A stretch of 64,000 bases of DNA from DATHTC01 sp963746805 (GCA_963746805.1 CAVVCQ010000008.1:1283887-1347886), one strand, 5' to 3'. Shown: positions 45,041 to 54,482, counted from the first letter of the stretch. Program-made: numbers and translations. The notes: a model not told the origin generated them from the sequence alone.

Positions 45041-45926
45041 CGCTCGAGCAGCGCCGGCACCGAACCGGATCGCAGCCAGCGCGACGTGTCCGCGTACGTG
45101 CGCCCGCGCTCGCCGCGGAACAGCGCGCCGCGCAGCGCGAGCGCCCCGGCCAGGAGCCGCCGCGCCCGCTCGGCGTAGGCCGGCCCGCGGTGCTTCGCGA
45201 GCCAGCGGAGGTGCGCGCGCACGTTCTCGCGGTACAGCCGCCCGCCGTGCGCCGCCCCGAGCACGTGCGTCGCCTCCGCGTCGGGCACGAACACGACCGA
45301 CCAGCCCGCGTCGCGGAAGCGCTTGCACCAGTCGGTCTCCTCGGCGAAGAGGAAGAACGCGTCGTCGGCCGGCCCGACCTCGTCCACGGCCTCCCGCCGG
45401 ACGAGCAGGACGGCGCCCATCAGCCACTCCACCTCCCGCACCTCGTCGTGGCGCGAAGCCGCCGCCGTAGTACGCGTTGAGGAGCTGCGACCGCGGCGCG
45501 AGCTTGCGCAGGAACAGGTACTCCGTGGCGAGCCGCCACAGCGTCGGGAAGCCGCGCACCGACCGCTGCAGGCGCCCGTCCGGATAGCGCAGCCGCGGCC
45601 CCACGACCGCGGCCCGCGGGTGCGCGTCCGCGAAGGCGACGAGTCGCTCGAGCGCGCCGGGTCCCATCCACGCGTCCGCGTTGAGGAAGAGGTAGTACCG
45701 CGGATCGGAGGCTGCCCGCATGCCCGCGTTCCAGCCGCCCGCGAGGCCGACGTTCTCCTGCTCGACGACCCGCGCCTCGGGGAATCGCTCCCGCACGAGC
45801 GCCAGCGGTGCCGTCGCTCGAGCCGTTGTCGACCACGACCGTCTCGACCTCGCGCACCGACGCGAGCGCGCGCTCGACGTAGTCCTCCGCGTCGTAGGTG
45901 ACGACCACCGCCGCGACGTCAGGCAT
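45037..45926 (-). CDS. GT2-family glycosyltransferase (rhamnosyltransferase-like), frameshifted twice
   Basis: About 295 residues: VAAVVVTYDAEDYVERALASV, VVVDNGSSDGTA, ENVGLAGGWNAGMRAA, YLFLNADAWMGPGAL (DxD equivalent) and FLFAEETDWCKRFRDAGW, the WcaE/rhamnosyltransferase pattern. Extra bases lie near 45820 and 45457. It overlaps the flippase-like gene by 8 bases upstream and the membrane protein by 4 bases downstream. Confidence 0.85.
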
Positions 45927-46887
45927 GGTCGGGGCGAACCGAGCCGCGGACGCCCTCCCAGGCGAGGATGAGCGCCCCGGGGATCGAGATCGCGATCGTC
46001 ACGAGGAAGAAGAGGAAGCCGGTGGCGAAGGCCTCGTCCGCGCCGACCCCGACCTGGCCGAGGAAGGAGACGAAGAACGCCTCGCGCACGGCGAGCCCGT
46101 TGATCGTGAACGGCACGAGGATGACGAGGAAGAGCAGCGGCCCCATCACGTAGAAGATGCGCGGCGAGAGGTCGACGCCGGCGGACTTCGCGGCCAGCCA
46201 GATCGCGAGCACGCGGACGGCCTGGAGCGCGAACGTGAGCGCGAACACGGCGACGAGGAGGCCCGCGTGGTGGCGGTAGGCGTGGATGCCCTCGTACAGC
46301 GCGCGGATCGGCCGCTCGACGCGGAGGAAGCGCAGCAGCGGCACCGACCACGAGAGCGGGCGCCGCGCCCAGCGCGAGAAGAGCGCGACGGCGAGCACGA
46401 TCGTCCCGACGACGAAGAACGCCTCGATCCACAGGTACGCGCCCACGTCGTAGTTGCCGTACGCGAGCACGAAGCCGACGGCCGCGAGTGCGAGCGTGGC
46501 GGCGCCGCCGAGCGCCCGCTCGAGCAGCACCGAGCCGGCGATCTCGCCGCCCCGGCCGGCGTGGCGGCGCGACGTCTCGAAGATCCGCATCGCGTCGCCG
46601 CCGATCGCCGTCGGCAGGATCTGGCCGGCCGCATACGACGTCAGGTAGGCGCGCGTCAGCCAGCGCAGCCGGTCGTGGATGCCCCTCGCCGCCAGGAGGA
46701 GCTGCCACCGCCACGCCATCGGCACGACGGGCAGGAGCATCACGACGATCGAGGCGAAGAAGTAGCCCCAGTGCGCGTCGCCGAGGATCTCGATCGTCTC
46801 GCGGAGCGAGATCTTCCAGATCAGGTACGCGGTCGCGAGGCCGGTGACGGCGAGCGTCGCGACGAGGCGCACGACGCGCTTGTTCAC
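45919..46887 (-). CDS. LPG-synthase-type transmembrane protein (UPF0104/YbhN family), probable lipid flippase
   Basis: 322 residues with about eight membrane helices from a GTG overlapping the aminotransferase stop. YLIWKISLRETIEILGDAHWG, RAYLTSYAAGQILPTAIGGDAMRIFETSR and LLERALGGAATLALAAVG are the family landmarks (GxILPxxxGGD). The family comprises integral proteins associated with lysyl-phosphatidylglycerol or glycolipid transfer across membranes. In this operon it may move a glycolipid intermediate. Confidence 0.85.
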   Translation of the reverse strand: MNKRVVRLVATLAVTGLATAYLIWKISLRETIEILGDAHWGYFFASIVVMLLPVVPMAWRWQLLLAARGIHDRLRWLTRAYLTSYAAGQILPTAIGGDAMRIFETSRRHAGRGGEIAGSVLLERALGGAATLALAAVGFVLAYGNYDVGAYLWIEAFFVVGTIVLAVALFSRWARRPLSWSVPLLRFLRVERPIRALYEGIHAYRHHAGLLVAVFALTFALQAVRVLAIWLAAKSAGVDLSPRIFYVMGPLLFLVILVPFTINGLAVREAFFVSFLGQVGVGADEAFATGFLFFLVTIAISIPGALILAWEGVRGSVRPDHA

Positions 46888-48014
46888 GCGGTGAGACGCT
46901 CGTGGACGCGCTCGAGCGCGGCGACGACCTCGCGGATGTCGTCGTCGGAGTGCGCGGGCGAGAGCGGGAGCGACAGGAGCTCGTCCCCGGCGCGCTCGGC
47001 CACCGGCAGCGGGGCCTGGTCGGGGAAGCGCTCCGCGTACCACTGCAGCCGGTGCACGGGCAGGAAGTGGATCGAGGTCGAGATCCCCTCGTCCGTCAGG
47101 GCGGCCATGTACGCCTCGCGATCTCCGCCGGCGCGCTCGGGGTCGATCCGCACGGCGAAGAGGTGGTGCGCGTGCGTGTCGCGCGGGTCGCGGGCGATCG
47201 GCGTGAGGCCGTCGAGGTGCTCCACCGCGTCGTCGTAGAGCGTGAACTGGCGGCGCCGGATCACGGCATGGCGCTCGAGCTTGTCGAGCTGGACGAGCGC
47301 GATCGAGGCGAGCACGTCGGAGAGGTTGGCCTTGTAGCCGGGGACGGGGAGGTCGTAGCGCGAGCCGTGGCCCCGCCGCATCAGCCGGAGATCCTGCACG
47401 GCCGCGGCGACGGCGTCGTCGTTCGTGGCGAGCAGGCCGCCCTCGCCGGCGGTGACGTTCTTCGTCGCGTAGAGGGAGAAGCAGGTCGCCGCGGAGAGCC
47501 CGCCGAGCTTGCGCCCGCGGTAGGCCGACTCGAACGCGTGAGCGGCGTCCTCGACCACGGGCAGCCCGAGCGCCCAGAGCGGGTCGAGGTCGGCCGGCTG
47601 GCCGTACAGGTGCACGGGGAGGATCGCCTTCGTCCGCCCGGTCACCGCCTCGGCGACGCGGGCCGGGTCGATGTTCAGCGTGTCGTCCTGCACGTCGACG
47701 AAGACCGGCGTCGCGCCGGTGTGGACGATCACGTTCGCGGTCGCCGGCCAGGTGATCGGCGTCGTGATCACCTCGTCGCCGGGACCGATGCCGAGGGCGA
47801 CCAGGGCGAGGTGGAGCGCCGCGGTGCCCGAGGCCAGCGCGAGCACGTGCTCGGCCTCGAGGTACTCGGCGGCGCGCCGCTCGAGCTCGGCCGCCGCGGG
47901 ACCGGTGGTGAGCCAGCCCGACCGCAGCGTCGCGGCGACGGCGGCGATCTCCTCTTCGCCGATCGCGGGCGGCTGGAAGCCGATCGTGCGCCGTGTCGGG
48001 GTGACGTCCGCCAT
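46884..48014 (-). CDS. DegT/DnrJ/EryC1/StrS-family nucleotide-sugar aminotransferase
   Basis: 376 residues, intact. SGTAALHLALVALGIGPGDEVITTP, VVEDAAHAFESAYRGRKLGG (PLP-binding Asp) and SLYATKNVTAGEGGLLAT with the Schiff-base lysine. It uses PLP and usually glutamate to aminate a 4-keto or 3-keto nucleotide sugar. TACCCT is 9 bases upstream of the ATG and no Shine-Dalgarno is present. It is the first gene of the operon running to 43047. A paralogue lies at 55374-56464. Confidence 0.92.
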   Translation of the reverse strand: MADVTPTRRTIGFQPPAIGEEEIAAVAATLRSGWLTTGPAAAELERRAAEYLEAEHVLALASGTAALHLALVALGIGPGDEVITTPITWPATANVIVHTGATPVFVDVQDDTLNIDPARVAEAVTGRTKAILPVHLYGQPADLDPLWALGLPVVEDAAHAFESAYRGRKLGGLSAATCFSLYATKNVTAGEGGLLATNDDAVAAAVQDLRLMRRGHGSRYDLPVPGYKANLSDVLASIALVQLDKLERHAVIRRRQFTLYDDAVEHLDGLTPIARDPRDTHAHHLFAVRIDPERAGGDREAYMAALTDEGISTSIHFLPVHRLQWYAERFPDQAPLPVAERAGDELLSLPLSPAHSDDDIREVVAALERVHERLTA

Positions 48015-48023
48015 CGCGGCGGA

Positions 48024-48029
48024 AGGGTA
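48024..48029 (-). promoter_or_regulatory. leaderless-type -10 box of the aminotransferase operon
   Basis: TACCCT on the minus strand, 9 bases before ATG 48014. Confidence 0.45.
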
Positions 48030-48072
48030 CTCGTGCGCCCCGTCGGGACCTCAGGACGTCGCCGGGGTCGGC

Positions 48073-49002
48073 TCAGCCGCCCGGCGGCGGCGGCTCGGGC
48101 GGCGCGGGGAAGACACAGAAGCGGCGCGTCGGGTCCTCGTAGTCGCCGTAGTGCCTCGTGACGTAGTAGCCGGCGTCGCGCACGGGGACCCCGTCGCCGG
48201 CGTACCAGTGGTAGCGAATGGCGACGCGGAACGAACCGGCCTCGCGGACGGTGAACTGGAGGAAGGTGCGCTCGTTGTCGCTGTAGCTCCGCCAGAAGTT
48301 GCCCGGGAACGACATCACCTGCCGGTCGTAGGTCATGTCCCAGAGCCACTGGGCATGCTCGCGGTAGCGAACCCACTTCGCGCCGTCCCACCGGTAGAGG
48401 ATGGGGTGCCACGCGACGAACTGCCAGTCGATCTGGTCGGTCGTGTCGAGTGCGCGCATGCCCGGTTCCTTGAGGAAGCGGATGCGCCACGCGGTCGTGA
48501 ACTTCGTGCAGTCGACGACGGCGCTCGTCAGCGGCAGCGGCGCTTCCTGGGTTCTCGCAGCGAGCGATCGCGGCCGCACGCCTGCGCAGGCCTTTGCGCC
48601 GCTCTCGCTCCGCTCGACCTCGTAGACGCGGTCGCACCTGTCGAAGGCGCCGCTGTCCGTATCCGGGCCGCCGTAGACGAGGTCGGGCTTGCCGTTCCGC
48701 GCACGCAGCGCGTCATTCCCGTGGTAGCCCCAGACGGTGTCGCCGCCGCCGACCGCCGTCAGCCGGTCGGCGCCACCCGTGCCGCACAGCGGCTCCGGCA
48801 CGGGCGAGCCGGACAAGACGACGCCGGTCAGGCCACCGACGGTGCTCCTGCACGGCTGGGGCTTCGGCGGCGGACCGGCCTGCTCCGCGTCGGGATGCTG
48901 GCGACCGGCGCCTGCCGACGCGACGAGCACGACAGCGCCCGCGGCCATGAGCGCGATGGCGGCGGGGCGTTTGCGGCGAACGCCCACGACCCCGCCTACC
49001 AC
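48073..49002 (-). CDS. secreted protein with haemolysin-type calcium-binding-like repeats
   Basis: Up to 309 residues; GTG 48984 (VGVRRKRP) is as plausible a start as 49002. An N-terminal signal/anchor (AAIALMAAGAVVLVASAGAG) is followed by GTGGADRLTAVGGGDTVWGY and GNDALRARNGKPDLVYGGPD, which resemble GGxGxD RTX nonapeptides, then a ~150-residue C-terminal domain of unknown fold (TAWRIRFLKEPGMRALDTTD). Three or four cysteines suggest disulfides. It probably acts outside the cell. Confidence 0.7.
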   Translation of the reverse strand: MVGGVVGVRRKRPAAIALMAAGAVVLVASAGAGRQHPDAEQAGPPPKPQPCRSTVGGLTGVVLSGSPVPEPLCGTGGADRLTAVGGGDTVWGYHGNDALRARNGKPDLVYGGPDTDSGAFDRCDRVYEVERSESGAKACAGVRPRSLAARTQEAPLPLTSAVVDCTKFTTAWRIRFLKEPGMRALDTTDQIDWQFVAWHPILYRWDGAKWVRYREHAQWLWDMTYDRQVMSFPGNFWRSYSDNERTFLQFTVREAGSFRVAIRYHWYAGDGVPVRDAGYYVTRHYGDYEDPTRRFCVFPAPPEPPPPGG

Positions 49003-49057
49003 AGTTCGTGACGCCCTGTCAAGGCGACCGGGCGTCCGCGTCGTCCTCTCGACCCGT

Positions 49058-49063
49058 TACAAC
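49058..49063 (+). promoter_or_regulatory. possible leaderless-type -10 box of the pentapeptide gene
   Basis: TACAAC, 6 bases upstream of GTG 49070. Confidence 0.35.
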
Positions 49064-49069
49064 CGCGAG

Positions 49070-49786
49070 GTGGAGACGTGGATGATCGTGGCCTGGGGGC
49101 TCGTGCTCGCGGTCACGATCGTGCCGGGCATCTACCTGTGGTGGCCGGCTCGGGGCGACCAAGGCGGGCGGAGCGACCTCGGGGCCGCGCTGCTGACCGG
49201 CGCGGTCGTGAGCTTCGCCGTGTTCGCGCTCCAGCTCGTGTTCGACGCGCGACTCCGCCAGCTCGAGGACCGGCGCATGGAGGAGCAGGAGCGGCGGAGC
49301 GAGCAGCTGCGCATCCAGGGAGAGCAGACGGCCCTGCAGCTGACCGTCGGGCTCCAGTCGGACCTCACCGGCATCGACCTGCACGAGCAGGACCTGGCCG
49401 GCTTCTACCTCTCGCGGAAGCGCATGCCCTTCGCCGTTCTCGCGAACGCCGACCTGACCGAGGCGAATCTCTCGCGGGCGAACCTCACCGGCGCCGACCT
49501 CCGGGAGGCGCGCCTCGTGCGCGCCCACCTCGACGATGCGACGTTGACGCGCGCATTCCTGACGCTCGCGAACCTCCGAGGCGCGGGCCTTGTCGGAGCC
49601 CGGCTCGACGAAGCCGAGCTTTCCGGGGCGTCGCTCGTGAACGCGGACCTGAGCGGCGCCGATCTCACCGGCGCGTCTCTCGGAGGCGCCTCGCTCGAGG
49701 GCGCGCGCTACGACGCCGAGACGAGATGGCCCGACTCGGCCGCACAGCCGCCGTGCCCGTCCGGGATGACGTGCCGGGCTAGCTGA
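49070..49786 (+). CDS. membrane-anchored pentapeptide-repeat protein
   Basis: 238 residues. Two hydrophobic segments (IVAWGLVLAVTIVPGIYLWW; LLTGAVVSFAVFALQLVF) precede a charged helix (LRQLEDRRMEEQERRSEQ) and about 18 A(D/N)LxX repeats (ADLTEANLSRANLTGADL...), which form a right-handed quadrilateral beta-helix. The GTG at 49070 is preferred because TACAAC sits 6 bases upstream; ATG 49082 is the alternative. Some pentapeptide proteins mimic DNA or bind partners; the role here is unknown. Confidence 0.85.
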   Translation: METWMIVAWGLVLAVTIVPGIYLWWPARGDQGGRSDLGAALLTGAVVSFAVFALQLVFDARLRQLEDRRMEEQERRSEQLRIQGEQTALQLTVGLQSDLTGIDLHEQDLAGFYLSRKRMPFAVLANADLTEANLSRANLTGADLREARLVRAHLDDATLTRAFLTLANLRGAGLVGARLDEAELSGASLVNADLSGADLTGASLGGASLEGARYDAETRWPDSAAQPPCPSGMTCRAS

Positions 49787-51017
49787 GCGCCTCGGCGTCG
49801 TCGAGCCGGAAGCGGATCCGCTCCGTCGCCGCGGCCGCATGCGCGAGGGCCTCGTCGCGCGAGTCGCCGACGGCGAGGACCGCGCCGGCCCGGTCGGCGC
49901 CGCGGCGGAACGGGCCGAAGACGTGCCCTGGGCGCCGGTAGACGCGGACGAGCTCGATCCCCGGCAGCGCGCCCGCCTCCTCGATCCCCGTCACCTCCGC
50001 GAGCGGCCCCTCCGGCGGGACGAGGAAGCGGACGCAGGCGCCGCCGAACCGCGGTTCGGGCCGCAGCTCCCCGTCCGGGACGTCCTCGCCGAGCGCCGCG
50101 GCGAGGGCGAGCCGGTTCAGGTCGACGCCGAGCGCTGCGCGGCAGAGCTCCGCGTCGTGGCCGCCGCCGAGGCGCGCCGCGAGCTCGATCACTCGCGGGC
50201 CGTCGTCGCCCGCGAGCACCTGGACGTAGACGGGTCCGCGCTCGATCCCCAGCGCGGCCGCGGCCTCTGCGGCGGCGTCGCACGCGACGGCCACCGTCTC
50301 CTCCGGGAGGGCGCTCGGCCAGACGTGCGCGAGGGCGACGCCGAACGCCGGCGGGTCGGCGACGAGGCGGTCGGTGATGGTCAGCGGCTGGAAGCGCCCG
50401 TCGACGAGCAGCGCGTTGACCGTGAGCTCGCGTCCCGGCGCGTACCGCTCGACGATCGCCGTCGCGGTGCGTGCCGCGTCGAGCGCCTCGCGCGCGGCCG
50501 GCTCGAGCTCCTCGGGCGTGCGCACGAGGCCGAGCCCGCGCTGGCCCTGGCGGTCCGGCGCCTTCACCACGACGGGCAGGCCCAGGCGCGCGGCGGCCGC
50601 CTCGACCTCCTCGAGCGACCGGCACAGCTCCCACGGCGGCTGCGGCACGTCGGCCTCGCGGAAGCGCTCGCGCTGCCTCAGCTTCGAGGTCGCAAGCACT
50701 GCCGTCTCGGGTGAGAGCGGATGCCGGACCCCGCGGCGGTGGGCGACGCGCGCCGCGACAGCCACCGGCCAGTCGATCCCCGGCGCGATCAGCCCGTCGA
50801 CTCCCTCCGCCTCCGCCAGCCGGTCGATGCCCTCCTCGTCCTCCGCGGAGACGAGCGCCCGCCGGTCTGCATACGCGAAGCCCACGGCTCCCGGATCCCG
50901 GTCCGCCGCCACGACGAAGAGCCCGCGCTCGCGGGCGGCGGCGAGGAGGCCGAGCTGCGCCGGCCCGGCGCCTAGGACGAGGAGACGCTTCGGGGCGTCG
51001 CCGCGACCGGGCGCCAC
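49779..51017 (-). CDS. ATP-grasp ligase, third copy
   Basis: 412 residues from GTG 51017, overlapping the dehydratase by 46 bases; a later start is possible. LLVLGAGPAQLGLLAAARERG, VVVKAPDRQGQRGLGLV (ATP-binding lysine, glycine loop) and PRVIELAARLGGGHDAELCR (metal-binding E-x-A-A-R) match the carbamoyl-phosphate-synthase-like group and resemble the ligase at 11276-12493. It belongs to the GT2-dehydratase-ligase operon and may amidate or conjugate an amino acid to the sugar. Confidence 0.85.
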   Translation of the reverse strand: MAPGRGDAPKRLLVLGAGPAQLGLLAAARERGLFVVAADRDPGAVGFAYADRRALVSAEDEEGIDRLAEAEGVDGLIAPGIDWPVAVAARVAHRRGVRHPLSPETAVLATSKLRQRERFREADVPQPPWELCRSLEEVEAAAARLGLPVVVKAPDRQGQRGLGLVRTPEELEPAAREALDAARTATAIVERYAPGRELTVNALLVDGRFQPLTITDRLVADPPAFGVALAHVWPSALPEETVAVACDAAAEAAAALGIERGPVYVQVLAGDDGPRVIELAARLGGGHDAELCRAALGVDLNRLALAAALGEDVPDGELRPEPRFGGACVRFLVPPEGPLAEVTGIEEAGALPGIELVRVYRRPGHVFGPFRRGADRAGAVLAVGDSRDEALAHAAAATERIRFRLDDAEALS

Positions 51018-51970
51018 CAGGCCTCGTTCTCGCGATACCAGCGGATCGTCTGCTCCAGCCCGTCGTCGAAGCTCGTCCGCGCCCGCCAGCCCGTCAGCCG
51101 CGCCGTCTTCTCCGTCGAGCCGATGTGCCGGTCGACCTGGCCCAGCCGCTCGGGCACGTGCGTCAGCAGGTCGCGCGGCTTCCCGAGCGCGTCGAGCACC
51201 CGGTCGGCGATCTCGGACACGGAGATGTCGATCCCGGTCGCGACGTTCAGCACCTCGCCGGCGACGCGGTCGATCGGCGTCTCGATGATCGCCTCGATCG
51301 CCTCGGCGTCGTCGTCGACGTACAGCCAGTCCCGCGAGGCGTGGCCGTCGCCGTGGATCGTCAGCGGCTCGTCGAGGAGGGCCTGCGTGACGAAGCGCGG
51401 GATCACCTTCTCCGGGTGCTGCCGCGGGCCGTAGTTGTTGAACGGCCGCACGATCACGATCGGGAGCTCGTACGTCGTCCAGTACGAGTAGGCGAGGCGG
51501 TCGGCCCCGGCCTTCGTGGCCGCGTACGGCGAGCGGGGCTTCAGCGGGTGCTCCTCGTCCATCGGCGCGGCCTCGGCGGTGCCGTACACCTCGCTCGACG
51601 AGATGAGGATGAAGCGCTCGACCGGGCTGCGACGGATCGCGTCGAGGAGGATCTGCGTCCCCTCGACGTTCGTGGTCACGAACTCCGACGCGCCCTCCTC
51701 GATCGACTTCTCCACGTGCGACTCGGCCGCCGCGTTGACGATCACGTCGCACTCGGTGACGACGTCGGCCACGAGGTCGGCGTCACGGATGTCGCCGTGG
51801 ACGAACGACAGCCGCTCGTGGCTCATCACGTCCGCGAGGTTCTCGACGTTGCCGGCGTAGGTGAGCGCATCGAGCGAGACGACGTCGTACGGCGTGTTCG
51901 CCAGCAGGTGCCGGATGAAGTTGGACGAGATGAAACCGGCGCCGCCGGTCACGAGCACGCGCTTCGCCAC
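50972..51970 (-). CDS. dTDP-glucose 4,6-dehydratase-like enzyme
   Basis: 332 residues. VLVTGGAGFISSNFIRHLL NAD loop, VVSLDALTYAGNVENL, FILISSSEVYGTA and the catalytic SPYAATKAGAD (YxxxK), then NNYGPRQHPEKVIPRFV and SRDWLYVDDDAEAI, all typical of RmlB. GTG 51970 has AAGGAG about 10 bases upstream. It makes the 4-keto-6-deoxy sugar nucleotide that aminotransferases and reductases use. The usual RmlA/C/D partners are not in this window. Confidence 0.88.
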   Translation of the reverse strand: MAKRVLVTGGAGFISSNFIRHLLANTPYDVVSLDALTYAGNVENLADVMSHERLSFVHGDIRDADLVADVVTECDVIVNAAAESHVEKSIEEGASEFVTTNVEGTQILLDAIRRSPVERFILISSSEVYGTAEAAPMDEEHPLKPRSPYAATKAGADRLAYSYWTTYELPIVIVRPFNNYGPRQHPEKVIPRFVTQALLDEPLTIHGDGHASRDWLYVDDDAEAIEAIIETPIDRVAGEVLNVATGIDISVSEIADRVLDALGKPRDLLTHVPERLGQVDRHIGSTEKTARLTGWRARTSFDDGLEQTIRWYRENEAWWRPVAATPRSVSSS

Positions 51971-51973
51971 GCT

Positions 51974-52939
51974 CTAGATCTCCTTCTCGATGGAGTAGAG
52001 AGGCCGGCCCTCGACCTCGCGCTGGATTCTGCCCAAGCTCTCCCCGACGAGCGCGAGGATGAACCCCTGGATGCCGAGCCCGAACAGGGTCAGCGCGCCG
52101 AGCAGCAGCGGCCCGGGGAAGTTCGAGTGGTCGACCCAGTACCAGATCCCGTAGATCGTCAGCACCGTCGCGAAGAGCGACGAGACGATCCCGAGGACGA
52201 CGCCGATCCACTGGATCGGCTGCGGCCAGAAGCCGGCGAGGACGTGGAGCGCGAGGCGCGTGAGGCGGAACGGCGAGTAGCGCGAGCGTCCGGCGCGCGG
52301 CGCGTGCGAGACGTCCACCTCGGTCACCGTCGACCCGCCGGAGAGGATCAGCGCCTTCGTGAACTTCTGCTTGCCGATCGCGCCGAGCATCGACTCGACC
52401 GCGGGGCGGCGGTAGGCGTTGAAGGCGCACCCGAAGTCGGTGATCTCGACCTTCGTGAAGCGGCGGAGCATCCCGTTGATGAGCCGGCTCGGGAGCGTGC
52501 GGCCCCAGGAGTCGTGGCGGGCGGCGCGGCGGCCCGAGGCGACGTCGTAGCCCGCCTCGACGGCCTCGACCAGGCGCGGGATGTCCTCCGGCTGGTTCTG
52601 CAGGTCGCCGTCCATCGTCACGAGGATGTCGCCGCGGGCCCGGGCCAGGCCCGCGTGCATCGCCGGGTGCTGGCCGAAGTTGCGCTTGAAGCGGATCCCG
52701 TGGATGCGCTCGTCGGTGTCGTGCAGGCGCTCGACGGCCGCCCACGTGCCGTCCGTCGAGCCGTCGTCGACGACGAGGATCTCCCACGGTCGCCCCATCG
52801 CCTCGAGCGCCTCGACCGCGCGACGGAGGAGCTCGTCGACGGTCGCGGCCTCGTCGTAGAGGGTCACGACGAGCGAGATCTCGGGCGCGTCCTCGGTCGC
52901 GTGATCCGATGGAACGACGCGGGTCTGCGCCTCTGTCAT
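51974..52939 (-). CDS. DPM1/GtrB-type GT2 glycosyltransferase with two membrane helices
   Basis: 321 residues. ISLVVTLYDEAATVDELLRRA, ILVVDDGSTDGTWAAV, FKRNFGQHPAMHAGLARARGD and TMDGDLQNQPEDIPRL (DxD), followed by two C-terminal helices (GVVLGIVSSLFATVLTIYG; LLLGALTLFGLGIQGFILALV). It would load a sugar onto undecaprenyl phosphate. TAGCCT lies 6 bases before the ATG. Confidence 0.92.
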   Translation of the reverse strand: MTEAQTRVVPSDHATEDAPEISLVVTLYDEAATVDELLRRAVEALEAMGRPWEILVVDDGSTDGTWAAVERLHDTDERIHGIRFKRNFGQHPAMHAGLARARGDILVTMDGDLQNQPEDIPRLVEAVEAGYDVASGRRAARHDSWGRTLPSRLINGMLRRFTKVEITDFGCAFNAYRRPAVESMLGAIGKQKFTKALILSGGSTVTEVDVSHAPRAGRSRYSPFRLTRLALHVLAGFWPQPIQWIGVVLGIVSSLFATVLTIYGIWYWVDHSNFPGPLLLGALTLFGLGIQGFILALVGESLGRIQREVEGRPLYSIEKEI

Positions 52940-52945
52940 GGCGAG

Positions 52946-53010
52946 AGGCTAGCGGGGGTTTCGTATTCCGCGTCTCGCCGAGCTCACCGACTGACGGGAC
53001 CTGCCAGAAT
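52946..53010. promoter_or_regulatory. divergent leaderless promoters
   Basis: Minus-strand TAGCCT (52946-52951), 6 bases before ATG 52939; plus-strand CAGAAT (53005-53010), 6 bases before GTG 53017. Confidence 0.5.
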
Positions 53011-53016
53011 CGCGCC

Positions 53017-53898
53017 GTGGCGTCGCCGCTCTCCGAGCGCGTGCTCGAGCTCCGCTCCGACCGCCGGCATGGTGCGAGCTGGATGGCCCGCAGGGCCGTC
53101 GAGGCGATCGTCGAGGAGGCGGGGCCAGAGGCCGGCTCGACCGCCGAACTGCTCGAGCGCCTCGTCGAGGCCGGTCGCGAGCTCGCCTCGTCGCGGCCGG
53201 AGATCGGCGCCGTCCGCTCTGCGCTCGGACGGGTGGTCGGCGCGGCGCACGCGTTCTCCCACCTGCCCGAGGCCGAGCTCCGGCGCCTCGTCGAGGAGCA
53301 GGGTCGCGGCCTCGTCGCGGCGCGCGAGCGCGCGGCGGCGTCGATCGCGATCCAGCTCGCCGACCGGCTCGAGGACGGTGCCGTGCTGACGCACTCCGCC
53401 TCGGCGACCGTGCGCGAGGCACTGCTGCGCACGCCGCCGGCGCACGTCTTCTGCACGGTCTCGGCGCCGCTCGAGGAAGGGATCGCCTTCGCCGAGGAGC
53501 TCCGGGCCGCCGACCTCCACGTCACGCTCGTCCCGGACGAGGCCGGCGCCGCCGCGCTCGACCGCGCCTCGCTGCTCCTGCTCGGCGCCGACACCGTCTT
53601 CCGCGACGGCAGCCTCTGCAACAAGATCGGGACACGGCTCCTCGCCGACGCGGCGGCCGCGCGCCGCATCCCCGTCGTGGTGGCGGCCGAGGCGCTGAAG
53701 CTCGCGCCGGTCGACGCTTCCGAGGCGCCGAAGCTCGACTCCGAAGCGGCCACCCTGTTCGACCTCACGCCCGGCCGGCTCGTCGACGAGATCGTCACGG
53801 AGGAGGGCTCCGTGCGCAGCGACGGGGTGCGGCCGCTCGTCGACCGGACGCCGTTCCTGCGCGACGGCTGGGCGCTGCTCGAGCCGACCTCGGCCTAG
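53017..53898 (+). CDS. eIF2B/MtnA/R15P-isomerase superfamily protein
   Basis: 293 residues. A helical N-terminus (AVEAIVEEAGPEAGSTAELL) is followed by LEDGAVLTHSASATVREALL, LLLGADTVFRDGSLCNKIGT (conserved Asp and Lys of the superfamily) and IPVVVAAEALKL. Bacterial relatives isomerise ribose-1,5-bisphosphate or methylthioribose-1-phosphate; no sub-family can be fixed. It is probably unrelated to the polysaccharide genes. Confidence 0.8.
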   Translation: MASPLSERVLELRSDRRHGASWMARRAVEAIVEEAGPEAGSTAELLERLVEAGRELASSRPEIGAVRSALGRVVGAAHAFSHLPEAELRRLVEEQGRGLVAARERAAASIAIQLADRLEDGAVLTHSASATVREALLRTPPAHVFCTVSAPLEEGIAFAEELRAADLHVTLVPDEAGAAALDRASLLLLGADTVFRDGSLCNKIGTRLLADAAAARRIPVVVAAEALKLAPVDASEAPKLDSEAATLFDLTPGRLVDEIVTEEGSVRSDGVRPLVDRTPFLRDGWALLEPTSA

Positions 53899-53899
53899 C

Positions 53900-54457
53900 T
53901 CACTCGAGCCACGACGTGCAGCCGTCGGCGAGGCGGTCGCCCCACGGCGTCGCGTCGTCGAAGAGGCCCATCGCCAGCATCACGTTGAGCAGCATCCCGG
54001 TGGCGAAGAAGTGCGAGACGACCTCACGATTCTCCTCGCTCTCCTCGGCGAGCTCGACGAGCTCCTTCCAGGTGGCGCGCACGACCTCGCGGATCTCCGG
54101 GTCGTCGGCCGAGACGAAGCACTGCATCATCAGCTTCAGGCGCGTCCGGTCCTCGAGCAGGAGCTCGCGGTACGCCTCGCCCATCGCCTTCAGCCGCTCC
54201 CGGCCGCGGAGCCCGTCGGCGGCGTCGGCCATCCGGCCATAGACCTCCTCCATCCCGCGCCGCGCCGTCGCGAGGTAGAGCGCCTTCTTGGTCCCGAACA
54301 GGCGGAACAGGTACGGCTGCGAGATCCCGGCGGCCGTCGCGATCTCGTCCGTCGACGCGCCGTGGAGGCCCTTGTCCGCGAACTCGCGCATCGCCGCGGC
54401 CAGCACCGCCTCGCGGCGCTCGTCCGCGGTCTGGCGCGTCCTCACGACCTCGGTCAT
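53900..54457 (-). CDS. TetR-family transcriptional regulator
   Basis: About 185 residues from ATG 54457. N-terminal HTH: DERREAVLAAAMREFADKGLHGASTDEIATAAGISQPYLFRLFGTKKALY, with the family Tyr-Leu-Phe-x-Phe turn. TAACTT lies 7 bases upstream of the ATG and overlaps the palindrome at 54463-54482, suggesting autorepression. A GGDEF gene is divergent. Confidence 0.9.
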   Translation of the reverse strand: MTEVVRTRQTADERREAVLAAAMREFADKGLHGASTDEIATAAGISQPYLFRLFGTKKALYLATARRGMEEVYGRMADAADGLRGRERLKAMGEAYRELLLEDRTRLKLMMQCFVSADDPEIREVVRATWKELVELAEESEENREVVSHFFATGMLLNVMLAMGLFDDATPWGDRLADGCTSWLE

Positions 54458-54462
54458 GGCAA

Positions 54463-54482
54463 GGAAGTTATCACTCACTTCC
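54463..54482. promoter_or_regulatory. probable TetR operator
   Basis: GGAAGT-TATCACTC-ACTTCC: 6-base arms around 8 bases, over the -10 box of the TetR gene. The size and position fit a TetR autoregulatory operator; binding is inferred. Confidence 0.6.

Noticed and set aside
43193..46714. A single 1173-residue fusion protein
   Set aside because: It runs through parts of three distinct genes (flippase, GT2, membrane protein) whose own starts, stops and overlaps are clear.
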